DNA of 36,447 bases, from positions 1 to 36,447 of the forward strand of contig JADIIU010000125.1 of NCBI GenBank assembly GCA_027603945.1. Direction: 5' to 3'. The notes under the pieces are model-generated. The model ran no database searches. It had not been told where the DNA came from and saw nothing but the letters and a program-made list of their open reading frames with translations. The position numbers and the translations under genes are program-made. Below, one piece after another: positions 9,496-19,678 of this stretch (positions within the stretch are counted from its first letter, which is position 1; each line of letters starts with the position of its first letter). Source of the stretch: Terramyces sp. JEL0728. Its lineage: Eukaryota > Chytridiomycota > Chytridiomycetes > Rhizophydiales > Terramycetaceae.

Positions 9496-10368
9496 ATGAA
9501 CATTACCAATATCGAAAATGCCGCTTTTGCAAACAACGATTGGAAAAAGGCTGCACTAGCCCTAGCAGTACTGGTAATGTTCATGGCTTTTTTGGTACTG
9601 GCCACCGCGTTATACAATCGGAAATGGCACCCTTTCAAAAGCAAGCAGCTGGACGTGCTTTGCGTAGCATACGTTGGTGGGCTATGTTACTTGCTATCTC
9701 TGATTCAAATATATCAAATTGTAGATCAGACTGGGGTATTTGCAATTTGTCATTTGTGGTTTCTCTGGTTTCAAACGGTATTTGGCTGTTGCCTGACGGC
9801 CACTGTGCTGGGGTATAGAATGCGGCGGTTGTATTTCTTGATACAACAGACTAAAGGAGCAACGGGCTTTTGGTTTTGGTTTCCAATAGTAGCCTTCTAT
9901 CTCCCTACTCCTATACTTGTCATTTTGGCAGAGATTTTCCCTTCTACCTATGTGACACCTTCCCCTGAAGTAATGCCTGGTTCCACTAACGGAATACCTG
10001 GCTGCGTAATATACTCAAACGAGGCATGGTATTTGTATGCATTGTACTTTGCGGTCCTGCTGCAAGTAGTCCATCTGTGGGTACTGACGTTCATGGTAGC
10101 CCGTATCAGAGCTAGTTTCAACGAATTCAAAGAAAATCTAATAATCAACATCATTAGTACAGTTCTACTCTTCGGGTCGCTTGCATTGGTCGTTGTTGGA
10201 TTTAGCAATACCCCGGCTGGAAAGATTATATTATTGTTTATGGGTGCAATTTTTTCATGTGTCAGCTCAGTTGGATCCCTAATCGCACCTACTATTGGAT
10301 TGTATGTGTTTGTTAACCTAGTTTCTTTTATAAGGACTCATATCTGGCAGCTTGGAAAAAAGGAATGA
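9496..10368 (+). CDS. Seven-transmembrane protein, GPCR-like
   Basis: The 290-aa intronless protein has seven hydrophobic segments (about 20-42, 55-75, 85-108, 125-147, 178-205, 215-240, 245-275). A short N-terminus carries NIT and NAA sequences, and a basic loop follows helix 1 (YNRKWHPFKSK). A 25-residue Pro/Gly-rich extracellular-type loop with a Cys (PGSTNGIPGCVIY) lies between helices 4 and 5, with a matching Cys after helix 2 (AICHLW), as in GPCR disulfides. It resembles fungal 7TM proteins that precede RGS domains, but no RGS domain follows. The frame ends soon after helix 7. An A6 run at 10356-10361 just before the stop could hide a frameshift that would add a Ser/Thr/Gln-rich tail to 10469. 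The ligand is unknown. Confidence 0.65.
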   Translation: MNITNIENAAFANNDWKKAALALAVLVMFMAFLVLATALYNRKWHPFKSKQLDVLCVAYVGGLCYLLSLIQIYQIVDQTGVFAICHLWFLWFQTVFGCCLTATVLGYRMRRLYFLIQQTKGATGFWFWFPIVAFYLPTPILVILAEIFPSTYVTPSPEVMPGSTNGIPGCVIYSNEAWYLYALYFAVLLQVVHLWVLTFMVARIRASFNEFKENLIINIISTVLLFGSLALVVVGFSNTPAGKIILLFMGAIFSCVSSVGSLIAPTIGLYVFVNLVSFIRTHIWQLGKKE

Positions 10369-10491
10369 TGGCAGAGAACCTTCCTACTGGCTTGGCATAT
10401 AATTCTTCCTCTACCAAGTCTGTTACCACACAAAAAGGAAATCAGCCATCGCAAAGTAGCGAGCACTAGCCTAGTTGATATGAATAAAAGT

Positions 10492-12331
10492 TTATTTGAT
10501 CCAATTAAGTCTCTTTACTATGATAGGCTCTTTGTTAATAACCAAACCAGATTCATTCCATGTCAGGCTGTCTTCGGTCAAGTCGGAATAGACTGGATTG
10601 CCATTGGCATCCAATATCTTGTATTTTTCATTAGATTTGGACAGAGTAAATCTACAGTTAATCAATGTATACGACTGGTTTTGATCATCCTGCAATTTGC
10701 AGTTATATTTGGTGATTAGCAGCTTCCAATAATCCAAATCTTTCATTTTTTCCAGTTCTGGTTGTGTAAATACATTAAGCGATGATGGTGTGTGTTCTGG
10801 ATGTTCAAGAATATTGCGTAAATGCGGCGGCCAAGCATTTACAGCCTCTGGAGTATACTTTATACTATGTCAGCGGAAAAAGTACCTTGCAGATCCGTCA
10901 TTTGAAAACACAATAGTCTTGCAATGGGATTTGGCTGCATTCGTAATGGCTTCTCCAAATTTCTTTGCGCTAGCCTTTCGGCCCAACTTTGCAACAGTTC
11001 CTCTTGGCACCTTTTCCACCTTTTCCACATGTACACTTTGGCCGTCATGAGTGGATCCCCACCCGCTAAATTAAAATAAGGGTTACTTTGAATCAAGCCC
11101 AAATCTCGTTGATCCAGTATAATTTAAGAGCTTTGGAAGTACTCGCAGCGTAACTAGCAAGTCATGGTCTGGAACGAGTATAGTTGATGATGAACATGAC
11201 GGATCTGCTTGCGCAATGATCGGGATAACTCTGGTTATTATAGGACTTTCAACCACAACAGAAGAAGTTTGGCGAGTTTCTTGATCAGTTTGATTCAATG
11301 CGTTCTGTCCTTCTACACTAAGGGGCGATGGATCAGGAGCATCCACAGGACGATAGTGTCCAGAATGAATTATCACTATGTTAACGCATTTTACTGGCGA
11401 CTACATCTGAATCATCAGTATAAATATCAGTTCCCCATATTGCCGACTTTCTAACAGCGATATTTCCTCTATAGCTCAAAAACTCTGCTGGTATTCTCAC
11501 TTCAAGAGCTGCAAAGTGATGTGCTTTTGTGAACGGCGGGATCAAGAATAAATCAAGGTCAACCGCTCTGTTTGAATGCGCCGTTCTACTTTTCGCCCCA
11601 GTATAATTTACATGCCCTAGGAATGTTGACGAATTTGGGTGATCCTTTGTACACAGCCGTTTGTCGTTTATAATAATGCTATCTCTTCCTAGTTTGTTCT
11701 TTACACCGTCCAGCAATGCGATAATTTCTTTTATATCATGGCCCAATTCCATTTTCGACAATTTCAGTTCGATAGCTGAAGGTTTCTTTGCTTCGCTTTT
11801 CTTTGCTTCACTTTTCTTTGATTCCGCGTTTACCTCATTTTCTTTCGATCCATCGGCCTGGTTGGGTTTATCTGTAATTTCTTTAGACTTGGCGGTGCTC
11901 TCTTTAGGTTTGTCTTTATCCGCTTTCTGTTTGGCTGATTCATCTGAATTTTCTTTCGCCCCTTCAACTTTAATCTCTGGGGATATTGGGTTCTCTGCTG
12001 GGACTCCCTCCTTTGTCTCTACTTGTTCAACTATCTCAGGGGGTTCTTGAACTGTGGTATCCTTTGTTTCTTCGTGGTCTGATTGTGGTACTTTTAAGGT
12101 GTATGATTCCAGCCCTTTCTCCTTTGCCACCCCTGGATCTTTTGGTGGTATAACTTTGAGTGTTCGAGTTACTTGCGGTTTATTTTTCCCCAACATTGGA
12201 GACAGCTTTATAGGTGGAAATTTGGGGCTGCTTTCGACATGATCGACACGAACTTTTTTCGAATCAGGCTCTCGTAGTTCGTCCTTTACTGGCAATGGCC
12301 TCTTCTTGCTTTCGCTCTCTGATGCGTCCAT
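10492..12331 (-). CDS. RXT3: Rxt3-family histone deacetylase (Rpd3L) complex subunit
   Basis: Rxt3 is a subunit of the large Rpd3 histone deacetylase complex, acting in gene repression in the nucleus. Three introns are removed: 11376-11394 (19 nt, GTAAAATGCGTTAACATAG), 11066-11086 and 10865-10885 (21 nt each), giving 592 aa. The first ~190 residues are disordered and Lys/Glu/Pro-rich, with short KKSEAKKSEAKK repeats. The Rxt3 domain follows: LEVRIPAEFLS, AIWGTDIYTDDSDVVA, IIHSGHYRP, VTLRVLPKLLNY, then RFGLDSNGWGSTHDGQSV, and near the end TPEAVNAWPP and SLTWNESGLVI. Several motifs span the splice junctions, which proves the introns. It is divergent from the next gene with 39 bp between starts. 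High confidence. Confidence 0.92.
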
Positions 12332-12370
12332 TTGTTGATTTCTGTGATTCGCGAAAAAATTATAAACAAA

Positions 12371-12859
12371 ATGCTATATGAAAGGTCCTCATCGCTACAA
12401 AGCTTCAAGAACGCAGTTACACTGGTAGACCAAACAACCAAAGTGACTTATCAAGTTCAAATGAAGAATATAATTGCGGTATTTGAGACTGGCCACGCAC
12501 TAGTTCAAATTCCAGTCAAGAATATCAACGACCCCTGTGAAATGGAAACGTATATTCAGCCGCACAAGTCGCTGTTAAAGGTGCTTCCGGAGTATCTGGA
12601 ATTATTTGATACCTCAATGCAGTTTTACAAATTTACCGAAAGCGAGACAGAACTATTCGTGTTTATCCAATCAGATATGGTGACAGAAGGCTTCAAACGG
12701 CAAGATGAAGTCATACTAGATTTGGGACCACGGTCATTATATGCTGATATTTCAAACCACGATGACTGTGAAAACCTTGACCTGCCTGTCTATATCAAAG
12801 TGCTAGATTGTGAAGAAGCAAACCAATACATTAATTTTGAAGAGATCGATTTGAACTAA
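12371..12859 (+). CDS. Unrecognised 162-aa protein
   Basis: The intronless frame starts at the first ATG (12371), 39 bp from the Rxt3 start on the other strand. An upstream in-frame TTG is not a likely start. The protein is acidic, especially the C-terminal half (DDCENLDLPVYIKVLDCEEANQYINFEEIDLN region), with alternating beta-type hydrophobics and no signal, membrane span or known motif. It could be a small single-domain beta-barrel protein. It is followed by the snapin-like gene 58 bp downstream on the same strand. I do not recognise the family. Confidence 0.7.
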   Translation: MLYERSSSLQSFKNAVTLVDQTTKVTYQVQMKNIIAVFETGHALVQIPVKNINDPCEMETYIQPHKSLLKVLPEYLELFDTSMQFYKFTESETELFVFIQSDMVTEGFKRQDEVILDLGPRSLYADISNHDDCENLDLPVYIKVLDCEEANQYINFEEIDLN

Positions 12860-12917
12860 TAAATCCGTATTTATTTTGCGCAAATTCCTTCCCAGATTCA
12901 AGAAGCAAATCTTTGAA

Positions 12918-13212
12918 ATGGAGACTGCACCAATATCGTCGGTGATCAAGGACATACTAATACCAAGTTTATCGGAAATAGAAGTATGCTTGGGCGACAC
13001 AATTGAAAGCCAAAGATCGCTGAAATCGCAATTGGAGAGAATCACAGCCGGTAATTTTTTCTAATGAAGAATGCCAAGTAATTACACCAATGTTGGAGCA
13101 ACCAAAGTTGGACCAAGGGATTCAACGATGCGCTAATTTGCGAAAGAGAGTCGTGTTAATGCAAAAGAAGATTGTTGGGATACAAAACAAAGTTGATCAG
13201 CTTGTGAAATAA
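12918..13212 (+). CDS. Small coiled-coil protein, snapin/BLOC-1 subunit-like
   Basis: A 19-nt intron at 13051-13069 joins two exons into a 91-aa helical protein. Without splicing the frame ends after 49 codons. The helix-break-helix plan (IPSLSEIEVCLGDTIESQRSL, then NLRKRVVLMQKKIVGIQNKV) matches snapin, whose C-terminal helix reads ARRRVxLVNxILQNAQERL. In BLOC-1/BORC such subunits act in endosome-lysosome traffic. The similarity rests on general coiled-coil features plus the RKRVVLMQ element, so other small BLOC/BORC or kinetochore coiled coils are possible. The start is the ATG at 12918. The gene model is firm; the family name is tentative. Confidence 0.55.
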
Positions 13213-13374
13213 AAAAGTAGAATAGTTTGTCCTGCATTACGATTCCGTCGGATTCGAGCTTCACTGACTGCGCATATCCACCAACATACTAAGATATCCG
13301 TTAAAAGCCAATTTTACTAAACAATATATTATTTCTGGTTGCTACAGAGTTGCAACGTTATTAAAAATTCAAAA

Positions 13375-16315
13375 TTAAATTGGATAATGAGATTCAGCAG
13401 ATCCCGCAGCTGATTGCTGAAACGTATTAAATGTGGTTGCTCCAGAATTAAAATTGGAGTTTGGTGGGTAATACGGTTGAGTATAGCCATACGTAGGTGC
13501 ATAATAAGATTGATTATAATACTGAGTTGGAGAATGGTTTGGGGTTGGAAGTGCATTTGGACTTGCGGCAAATTGAGCTGCATCAAAATTCTTTGCTGGG
13601 AATTTAACTGCTTCATCAGTCAAAGTTTGCAATCTTTTTGGAGAGACACTTTTTGGGAAAAATCCAGGGTGGTTTGTGAGAGGCGATACAATTTCGTCAT
13701 CATCGTTCAATGCTTCTGCAGGCGGCGGATTGCTTGGAAGGGTATTGATTTCATCCAACAATCGCTTGTAGCCTACGTGGTTATCTTGAGCTTGACGAAT
13801 TGATCCCAACACTTTTTTGGTGATAGATCCAAGAACTGCCCGTTCATCACTAGAGACACATCCTGATGCCAAAATTTTTTGAATAAGGGAAACCCCATTG
13901 TTCTGGTCCATTAAGATTTGGTGTAAATTATTTTCGTTATAGAATATTGCTTTAATTATAATATCACGAGCGTCCATTTCTACTCTCTGATTTACTACGA
14001 TTAATCGCCACTTACCAAGTTTAAATATAGTGGATAAAGACAATTTATGACTACAGAGTAATATGATATTTTGTTGCATTAGCGGGGCAACGACACGGTA
14101 CCGGCCTGGCAATTGCGACATGTCCAAAAGCCATGTCAACAATATTGATCCGTTGGAATTCATGGACAATTGGATGCAATTTTGGACAATTGCCAATGAA
14201 ACTTGCTTTTGCTGTCTTTTTGAAGTGTATTGGCTTTCCAGACAAGCTTTCATTGCCCTAGCGCCGAACCGGCCTTGGCCCAATTCCCAGCACTTTGCTT
14301 GCATTGCATCAAAAATGAATTGATTCTTTTGAGTTCCGAGTCTCAAACAGCATTGAATGACATAATTTCCAAATTGATCCAACAATAATGCCGGTGTGTA
14401 TGCCCTAAGTGCAGCTACGATTGCGTCAATCTGTGCAGTGGTTTTGGCACAATCGATTATTTTTTGAATAGCCCATGTTCCGTTTTTGTGAATTCCTAGA
14501 CTTGCCATTCGAGGGCTGATATTTTCAATCAACCGCAATCTTTGAGGGTCAGAGCATTTTTCCATCAGTTTTTGAATCACGACATTACCGATATAATCTT
14601 GTTAGCAAATATTTACCGGAGCAAAGCTCAATGGCTTCGTCGATTACTTCATAGTAGATCATTTCCAACTCTCTAGTGGCAATGTGGGATTCAAGTTTCT
14701 TTCTGATGTCGCGAAGTCGGTTTTGGTCGACTTTTCGGTACGGATTAGAGTCTGAAAGTGACATGATTGAGGGAGAATATCCGTCTTGTTTCAGATTCGA
14801 CTTACCTCCAGCAAAGGTAGTGTCAGCCGTATCGTCGACAGAGATATTTCCAGACGATTCAGTTCTTGGGGTTGGAGCGCCAGACAACGGATTAGTATTT
14901 GCAGAATTGTTTGTATTACCCCAAGGAGATTGATTCGATTGGAAAAACACTCTTTCGATAGCCTGGGTAGTCAAAGTGGTCAATACAGCAGGGTTGGCCA
15001 GGGCTTGAGCAGCAGTCATTGGTGGTTCGACTTTGGACGGTACTTTGGCGTAGCCAATTTTTACAACAGAGCCTCCAATATCTTGTCCGTTCAATTCATT
15101 CTTTGCATTCATTGCTTCTTCCAGGCTGTAGAAATTTACAAACCCACAGTTTTTATGAGTCTACATTAATGATCAATCACCAAAACCCTGGCAGACTCTA
15201 CTTTACCATGTTTGGCAAAGATAGCTTCTAAATCCGCTGGCTTTGTGCTTGGCAGTATGTTGCCAACCCAAAGTGATTTGGTTGGCTGCATCCCTTGAAT
15301 ATCATGAATAGCTTCTGTTTTTCCAAACCCAATTCTTACTATACAGTTGCCAATTCTACCGCCTTGCATTTGTTCTCTGGCAGCTAACGCATCGTCAAGC
15401 TTGAAATAATTTACAAATGCACATTCTTTTTCAGGAAGCATACGAATGGACTCAATAGTACCAAATTTAGAGAATATCTGTTGAAGCTCTTCAGAACCAA
15501 AAGATGAGTCTATGTTGCCAATCCACAAGGACCGCGAAGGTGCCATAAACTCATGGGTAGGCGATTCAGAACCACTGCGGTCGACAAGCGACTCGTTAAT
15601 GGGACTATTTGGTGCGATCGATTGAGAGCTACCAGTGGTATTTGCTGGCATTGAGTGAAGTTGAGCCTACGATTAATTATGTTTACCATTTCATCCCACC
15701 AAGGATTTTCAGGAGTTGCATTTGGAGTGGCCTCTTCTTCAAGATCTTTAAATAGTTGATCAGAAATAATGGTATTTGGGCCAGTGAAGGGTTCAGTGAC
15801 TGATCGGATTTTCGTTGGCGTTCCACCGCTGGGTTTCCTTGATGGAGGGCTGTTCATTGGGTCGTCCAAATCCAAAAATGAAAACATTCTAATCGCATCG
15901 CTTAGCTCTTCTTGTTCTTCCAAAGGGGCTGGATCGTTAACAGGTTTAAGATTTAGAGCTTCCAGCATTGGAGGAATCAATTCGGAATTAGACTTTGGAA
16001 CCCAGTCGGATGCAAATACAGATGGTCCGAATGCAGTAGAGATGCTATGGTGAGGAATCGACAAAGAGCTAGCTCTAATGCGACCTGCCCGTCCGTCATA
16101 ATTCTCCGACTGGGGAGCAAAAACGTCTTCAATTCCTGTTGTACTGCTGAAACTAAATGATTCTGTTCTATAATTTCTTGTATGCGGTTTGGTATTGCTT
16201 TCGCCAAAATCATAATAGGAGCCGTATTCCAAAGCATACTCTCTGGAATCGGCTTTCTTCTTGGCATTCTTGTTTGGGCTACTGATTAACGATTATCCTA
16301 CCTTGCTTGATCCAT
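13375..16315 (-). CDS. RRM-RRM-Pumilio (PUF) RNA-binding protein, Jsn1/Puf2-like
   Basis: A post-transcriptional regulator that would bind mRNA 3' UTRs. Five introns are removed: 16282-16301, 15667-15686, 15161-15180 (20 nt each), 14598-14616 (19) and 13995-14015 (21), giving 946 aa. Exon 1 is only 14 nt (MDQA + 2 nt). A disordered N-terminus contains a Trp-rich patch NPWWDEM. RRM1 has SLWIGNID and CAFVNYF; RRM2 has SLWVGNIL and, across an intron, NCGFVNFYS. After a Ser/Asn/Thr-rich linker come PUF repeats with YIGNVVIQKLMEKC, GTWAIQKIID, LLDQFGNYVIQCCL, RFGARAMKACLE and NGVSLIQKIL. The tail is Pro/Tyr/Asn-rich. A second in-frame candidate intron (14785-14805) would shorten it by 7 residues. 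This RRM+PUF architecture is fungal. Confidence 0.92.
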
Positions 16316-16971
16316 TATTAATTTAATTTTGTATGAAAAAGCGAAAGTTTTTGAAAATTTTGAGTGATGCTTCAAAAATTCAAAAAGACGGGTGATGTAA
16401 GCCGTTACGATGCAATGACCTTCTATGCAAATCGATTGGCTATCATGAAGCGCATTGATTTGACGAATCCTATGAATCAATCAGGGGCGAATAATTCCTG
16501 AATATATATGGAATACAAACGGAGAATAATATGAGGCAGATTGGCTCAATAGAGTTCAATCAATGCATGAAAAGATTATATTACGCTTAAATCTATTCCG
16601 AGTAGTGCAATATCGAAATAATCAGATTTCTAAAGTAATATGATTTCCCGCCTGACTTGGTGATCAAATACCGCAGCTTAAATTACCATTTCACAACAGG
16701 ACAATATAATGATTTGATTGGTTAGATTTTGACCATATAAAGACTAGGACGAAATAAAATGATCGCAAGCTCAAGAGATGCAATCGACGCAATCGACGCA
16801 GCGAATACAGCTTTAGAACTAACAAATTTTCTCCATTACTGCAATATCACTATTTGACATTCCCCAATACGCTGGAGATTATTTCAAGCGAAACAGCTAT
16901 AATGCGACTTCTCTGGTGCTGCCAAAATTGCTGGCTGCAGACACAAATAGGCCAACCCAATAAAACCAAGG
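16316..16971. other. Intergenic region, 656 bp
   Basis: Holds the promoter of the RRM-PUF gene and the 3' flank of the first small paralog. One short plus frame at 16760 (32 codons, MIASSRDAIDAIDAANTALE...) contains a 9-bp tandem repeat GCAATCGAC x2 but has no supporting evidence. No tRNA, repeat family or further copy of the small-protein module was found. Confidence 0.35.
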
Positions 16972-17277
16972 TCATTTATTAATTTGGCAATCTGCCTTTG
17001 GTATATCCCTTCCAGAAATCACCTTAAACAATCTGTGCTTGAAACAGTCGCAAGGAGTGAAATCCAGACTCTTTCTTTTTTCAGTACGATATAATTCCAG
17101 TTTTGTGTCCCAATCATTCTTGGAGAATTCCTGGTTTCTGTCAACAAACACCACAGATTTACGTCGTCCTATAGATTTGCTCTTTTTATTTGCACGGCAT
17201 AGAGTGCTCTCTGAGGTATTTAAATCATTGGTATTAATCGTTGCTAGTGATGGGGATAGCAGTGCTATTTGCGACAT
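16972..17277 (-). CDS. Small paralog 1 of a local V-x-F/W-D module family (101 aa)
   Basis: Intronless, basic, likely disordered protein. Its core RRKSVVFVDRNQEF and NDWDTKLELYRTEKRKS is nearly identical to paralog 2 at 17748, followed by a shared PCxCFKHR element. KSVVF fits the [RK]-x-V-x-F docking motif used by protein phosphatase 1 regulators, and the downstream hydrophobic/WD segment is at fixed spacing in all four local members. PP1 binding is inference. The N-terminal 30 residues are Ser/Thr/Asn-rich and diverged. The start ATG at 17277 aligns with the internal MSE of paralog 2, supporting it. The pair looks like a tandem duplication, with 470 bp between them. Confidence 0.72.
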   Translation of the reverse strand: MSQIALLSPSLATINTNDLNTSESTLCRANKKSKSIGRRKSVVFVDRNQEFSKNDWDTKLELYRTEKRKSLDFTPCDCFKHRLFKVISGRDIPKADCQINK

Positions 17278-17747
17278 TTACCATCTGACTGATTATTTGC
17301 TAGATTTATCTGCGAGAGGGGTCCTTCTCCCCTATAATAGAACAATGAAAGAAAAGCAAAATAATTTTCAAGGCGGATAGAGAATTTGGAGAATTCACTA
17401 TTGGTATCGCCGTCAATTTTTTCTAGGTAATACATACTGCTTTGATGTTTATCGCATAAGCTTGAAGTGCCATGCAAATTGTGTGGTCATTTTCCTTTGA
17501 ATTTTGGTGCTCAGTATTAGTGGAGGGATTTTTTTCCGTTTGTATCCGCGGCTAAAAATGTTAGCCGCTCAGAATACATTTTCACAGTCTGCAATGCTAC
17601 CCTTAACCAAATAAAATAGACATTTTGAAAAAGCTGCTTAATTGTAACTGGCCCTACGCTAATACTACCTGCGATTCAAATTAATCTTGCAATAGATGGG
17701 AGATTAATCTGTTAAAAACTTTGAAATCACAAGCTTGTTCACTTTAT
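17278..17747. other. Gap between small paralogs, possible decayed frame
   Basis: 470 bp. On the minus strand an open frame (17265-17477) includes MYYLEKIDGDTNSEFSKF and RLENYFAF, faintly like the NQEFSKNDWDTKLELY core of the neighbours. It lacks the V-x-F part, so a decayed paralog is only a possibility. Nothing else is evident. Confidence 0.25.
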
Positions 17748-18053
17748 TCAATCTTTATTGCTGAATTCACATTCGCTTTTCAGTACTTTTTGCACGCCAA
17801 ATAAGTGGTATATGCGGTGTTTGAAGCAACTACATGGCAAGTGTTCTTGGCTCTTCCGCTTTTCAGTGCGATACAATTCTAGTTTCGTATCCCAGTCTGC
17901 CTTCAGATATTCTTGTTGAGCGTCAACAAACCCAACAGATTTGCGACGCTTGTGTGTCTTTTTCTTTTCCTTTCTAAAGAGAGTGTTATTTGATTTGTCA
18001 ATAGAAGTAATGGAGAGATTCGTAACTGATACTTCCGACATCAGCTGGTTCAT
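17748..18053 (-). CDS. Small paralog 2 of the V-x-F/W-D module family (101 aa)
   Basis: Intronless. It carries KRRKSVGFVDAQQEYLK, DWDTKLELYRTEKRKS and LPCSCFKHRIYHLFG, matching paralog 1 residue for residue through the core. The first Met gives 101 aa; a second Met four codons in (MSEVSVTNLS) aligns better with paralog 1. A very basic stretch RKEKKKTHKRRKS precedes the V-x-F motif and could act as a nuclear signal. Two cysteines and a His in PCSCFKH are shared, perhaps metal or structural. Strong conservation of the core against a diverged N-terminus shows that the core is under selection. Confidence 0.75.
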   Translation of the reverse strand: MNQLMSEVSVTNLSITSIDKSNNTLFRKEKKKTHKRRKSVGFVDAQQEYLKADWDTKLELYRTEKRKSQEHLPCSCFKHRIYHLFGVQKVLKSECEFSNKD

Positions 18054-18535
18054 TTGTTAACCCACAATTTGTAAGTGAACAGGGGATACATTTTCGTGCA
18101 TTAGAACAATAAAACTAGCCACAAAGGATTATGCTAGGATTATTTAATATCACAAATAATCTGGGACCAATTTGAAACATGTACCTGTTATTTATCATTA
18201 ATAAAAGTGCTTTCTGCGGTTTGTGCCTTTGAAGCAATTATGACTCACTGGTGAATGCTGGCAGTAAATGAGCTTACCGACTAGCGACGCTTTGAAATAT
18301 AATCTATTCAAGAACCAACGTTGGTAAATATCCCATCTGCTTCCTAAAGAAGTTTTGCAAGCCAATAGAAGAGAAATTTCGCGGTATTTTTTTAATGAAT
18401 AATTGGGTCCAAAATTGCATTCGGATATGAATACCAGTATCGAACGACTTTCAGTCGGACGAAACCAATCTAATTACCCCGGGAAACTGTACGCTTCAAT
18501 TCTTACAACTACCAAAACCGTTAGAATGCAATTTT
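18054..18535. other. Gap between small paralogs 2 and 3
   Basis: 482 bp. On the minus strand a frame without ATG runs from about 18472 to a stop near 18226 and contains RSILVFISECNF, loosely like the V-x-F element but with wrong spacing to the next aromatic. I do not call it a gene. No RNA gene or repeat was seen. Confidence 0.25.
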
Positions 18536-18853
18536 TTATTTCATTTCAGCAAAGTAGTCGAGAACATTCTCTATCAGGTCTGAAGACATTCTTCGGAATC
18601 TGGTTGGGATCGATTTTGATCTCTCCCTTTCTTTTTTCACCTGGTCCATTTTATGATCATAATCATCGGCGGTAAATACTTCTCGGAGCTCTTTGAATAC
18701 TACAGATACTTTTTTTTCTGATAGACAAGGAAGCGTCCCCAAATTGCTGTTAAAATAGTCTGTGGATTCAAATGGGCAAGATTCGACAGGTTTTCTGCTG
18801 CTAAAGGATTGAACTGGTATCCTTTCCTCTTTAAAGCTTTGAGCTCTCTTCAT
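18536..18853 (-). CDS. Small paralog 3, diverged (105 aa)
   Basis: Intronless and basic. The module reads KKVSVVFKELREVFTADDYD then HKMDQVKKERERSKS: V-x-F, 11 residues, Tyr-Asp, then a charged helix ending in Ser, with the same spacing as paralogs 1 and 2. Outside the module it shares nothing. The N-terminal half is Ser/Pro/Phe-rich (SFKEERIPVQSFSSRKP), and the C-terminus is a helix, SSDLIENVLDYFAEMK. The start is the first ATG at 18853. It transcribes away from uL30m, whose ATG is about 200 bp upstream on the other strand. A distant member; homology rests on the ungapped module alignment. Confidence 0.65.
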   Translation of the reverse strand: MKRAQSFKEERIPVQSFSSRKPVESCPFESTDYFNSNLGTLPCLSEKKVSVVFKELREVFTADDYDHKMDQVKKERERSKSIPTRFRRMSSDLIENVLDYFAEMK

Positions 18854-19059
18854 TGAATTTCAAAAGTAAACTCGACGATAGCAGTTTTTCATTGTGATAA
18901 AAAGAATGGGTTCATCGGACAGATATATCCGCTGGAAGAATGTGTGGAAAAATTAGATTAAACTGCAAATCCGGCCTCCGTAACAGACTTGGGTATCATT
19001 TATTCATCATCAAATCTGTTTTAAAACTCAAATTTTTTTTCAATCTCAAATCGTCAAAA

Positions 19060-19638
19060 ATGTTTAGAATTCGACATTTCCACACAAGTTCGCTGTTGAA
19101 TTTCCCTAGGATGCCATTCAATCCAAAAAAGACAATCAGAGATATCAAACCCAAACAACCTACAAAAGAGGCTCTTGAAGCACCAATTGCAGAAAAGAAA
19201 AAATATCCTCAATTTCCACCAAGAAGTTATCCTCCAGCACATGTGAGGCTAAGCCAGCCTAAAGGGACAAAGAGACATTTAACGGACGTTCAAGTGCGTC
19301 CATTGCCAACTACATTTGCTAAAGGAGAATCATTTGCAAATTTTAAAAACAAAGAGTTAAAATGCGAACCATTGTCAGAGGGATACCATTATCCTTACAG
19401 ATACTATGAAGTTACATTGAGAAGAGGGGTGATTGGGCTACCAGAAGCTACCAGAAAAATAGTATCGGCATTGGGGTTTCAAAAGAGACATCAAGTAGTA
19501 TGGAGACTGGTCTCACCTAAATCAGCTGGGCAGATATTAAAAATCAAAGAGTTGGTACATGTAAGATTGGTTAATGAAATTCCAGCAAAAATTACACTGC
19601 CTTCTGGTTACAAAAAAACCTCTAGTTTAATAAATTAG
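19060..19638 (+). CDS. Mitochondrial large-subunit ribosomal protein uL30m
   Basis: Component of the mitoribosome large subunit. From the ATG at 19060 (MFRIRHFHTSSLLNFPRMP) the protein is 192 aa with an Arg/His/Ser mitochondrial leader. A longer frame opens upstream at 18940 but the leader argues for 19060. The L30 fold is seen in YYEVTLRRGVIGLPEATRKIVSALGF, then KRHQVVWRLVSPKSAGQILKIKELVHVRLV, the classic LRRGxIGxP...LGLxKRxQxV...GMIxKVxHLVxV pattern. The basic ~90-residue N-terminal extension is usual for mitochondrial versions. Its stop is 40 bp from the convergent paralog 4. Confidence 0.9.
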   Translation: MFRIRHFHTSSLLNFPRMPFNPKKTIRDIKPKQPTKEALEAPIAEKKKYPQFPPRSYPPAHVRLSQPKGTKRHLTDVQVRPLPTTFAKGESFANFKNKELKCEPLSEGYHYPYRYYEVTLRRGVIGLPEATRKIVSALGFQKRHQVVWRLVSPKSAGQILKIKELVHVRLVNEIPAKITLPSGYKKTSSLIN

Positions 19639-19678
19639 CAAAATATTCTTGGTAAATACATTCTTTATTATAAACAAA

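Noticed and set aside
11661..12242. Plus-strand open frames of 129 and 62 codons
   Set aside because: They are the antisense of the Lys/Glu-rich Rxt3 N-terminus, whose composition keeps the opposite strand open.
13213..13374. tRNA-like GGATTCGAGC segment
   Set aside because: The flanking bases do not pair into T-arm and acceptor stems; no tRNA could be folded.
18226..18472. Additional diverged small-family paralog (RSILVFISECNF...)
   Set aside because: No ATG, the spacing from Phe to the next aromatic-acidic pair is 14 rather than 11, and no basic helix follows.
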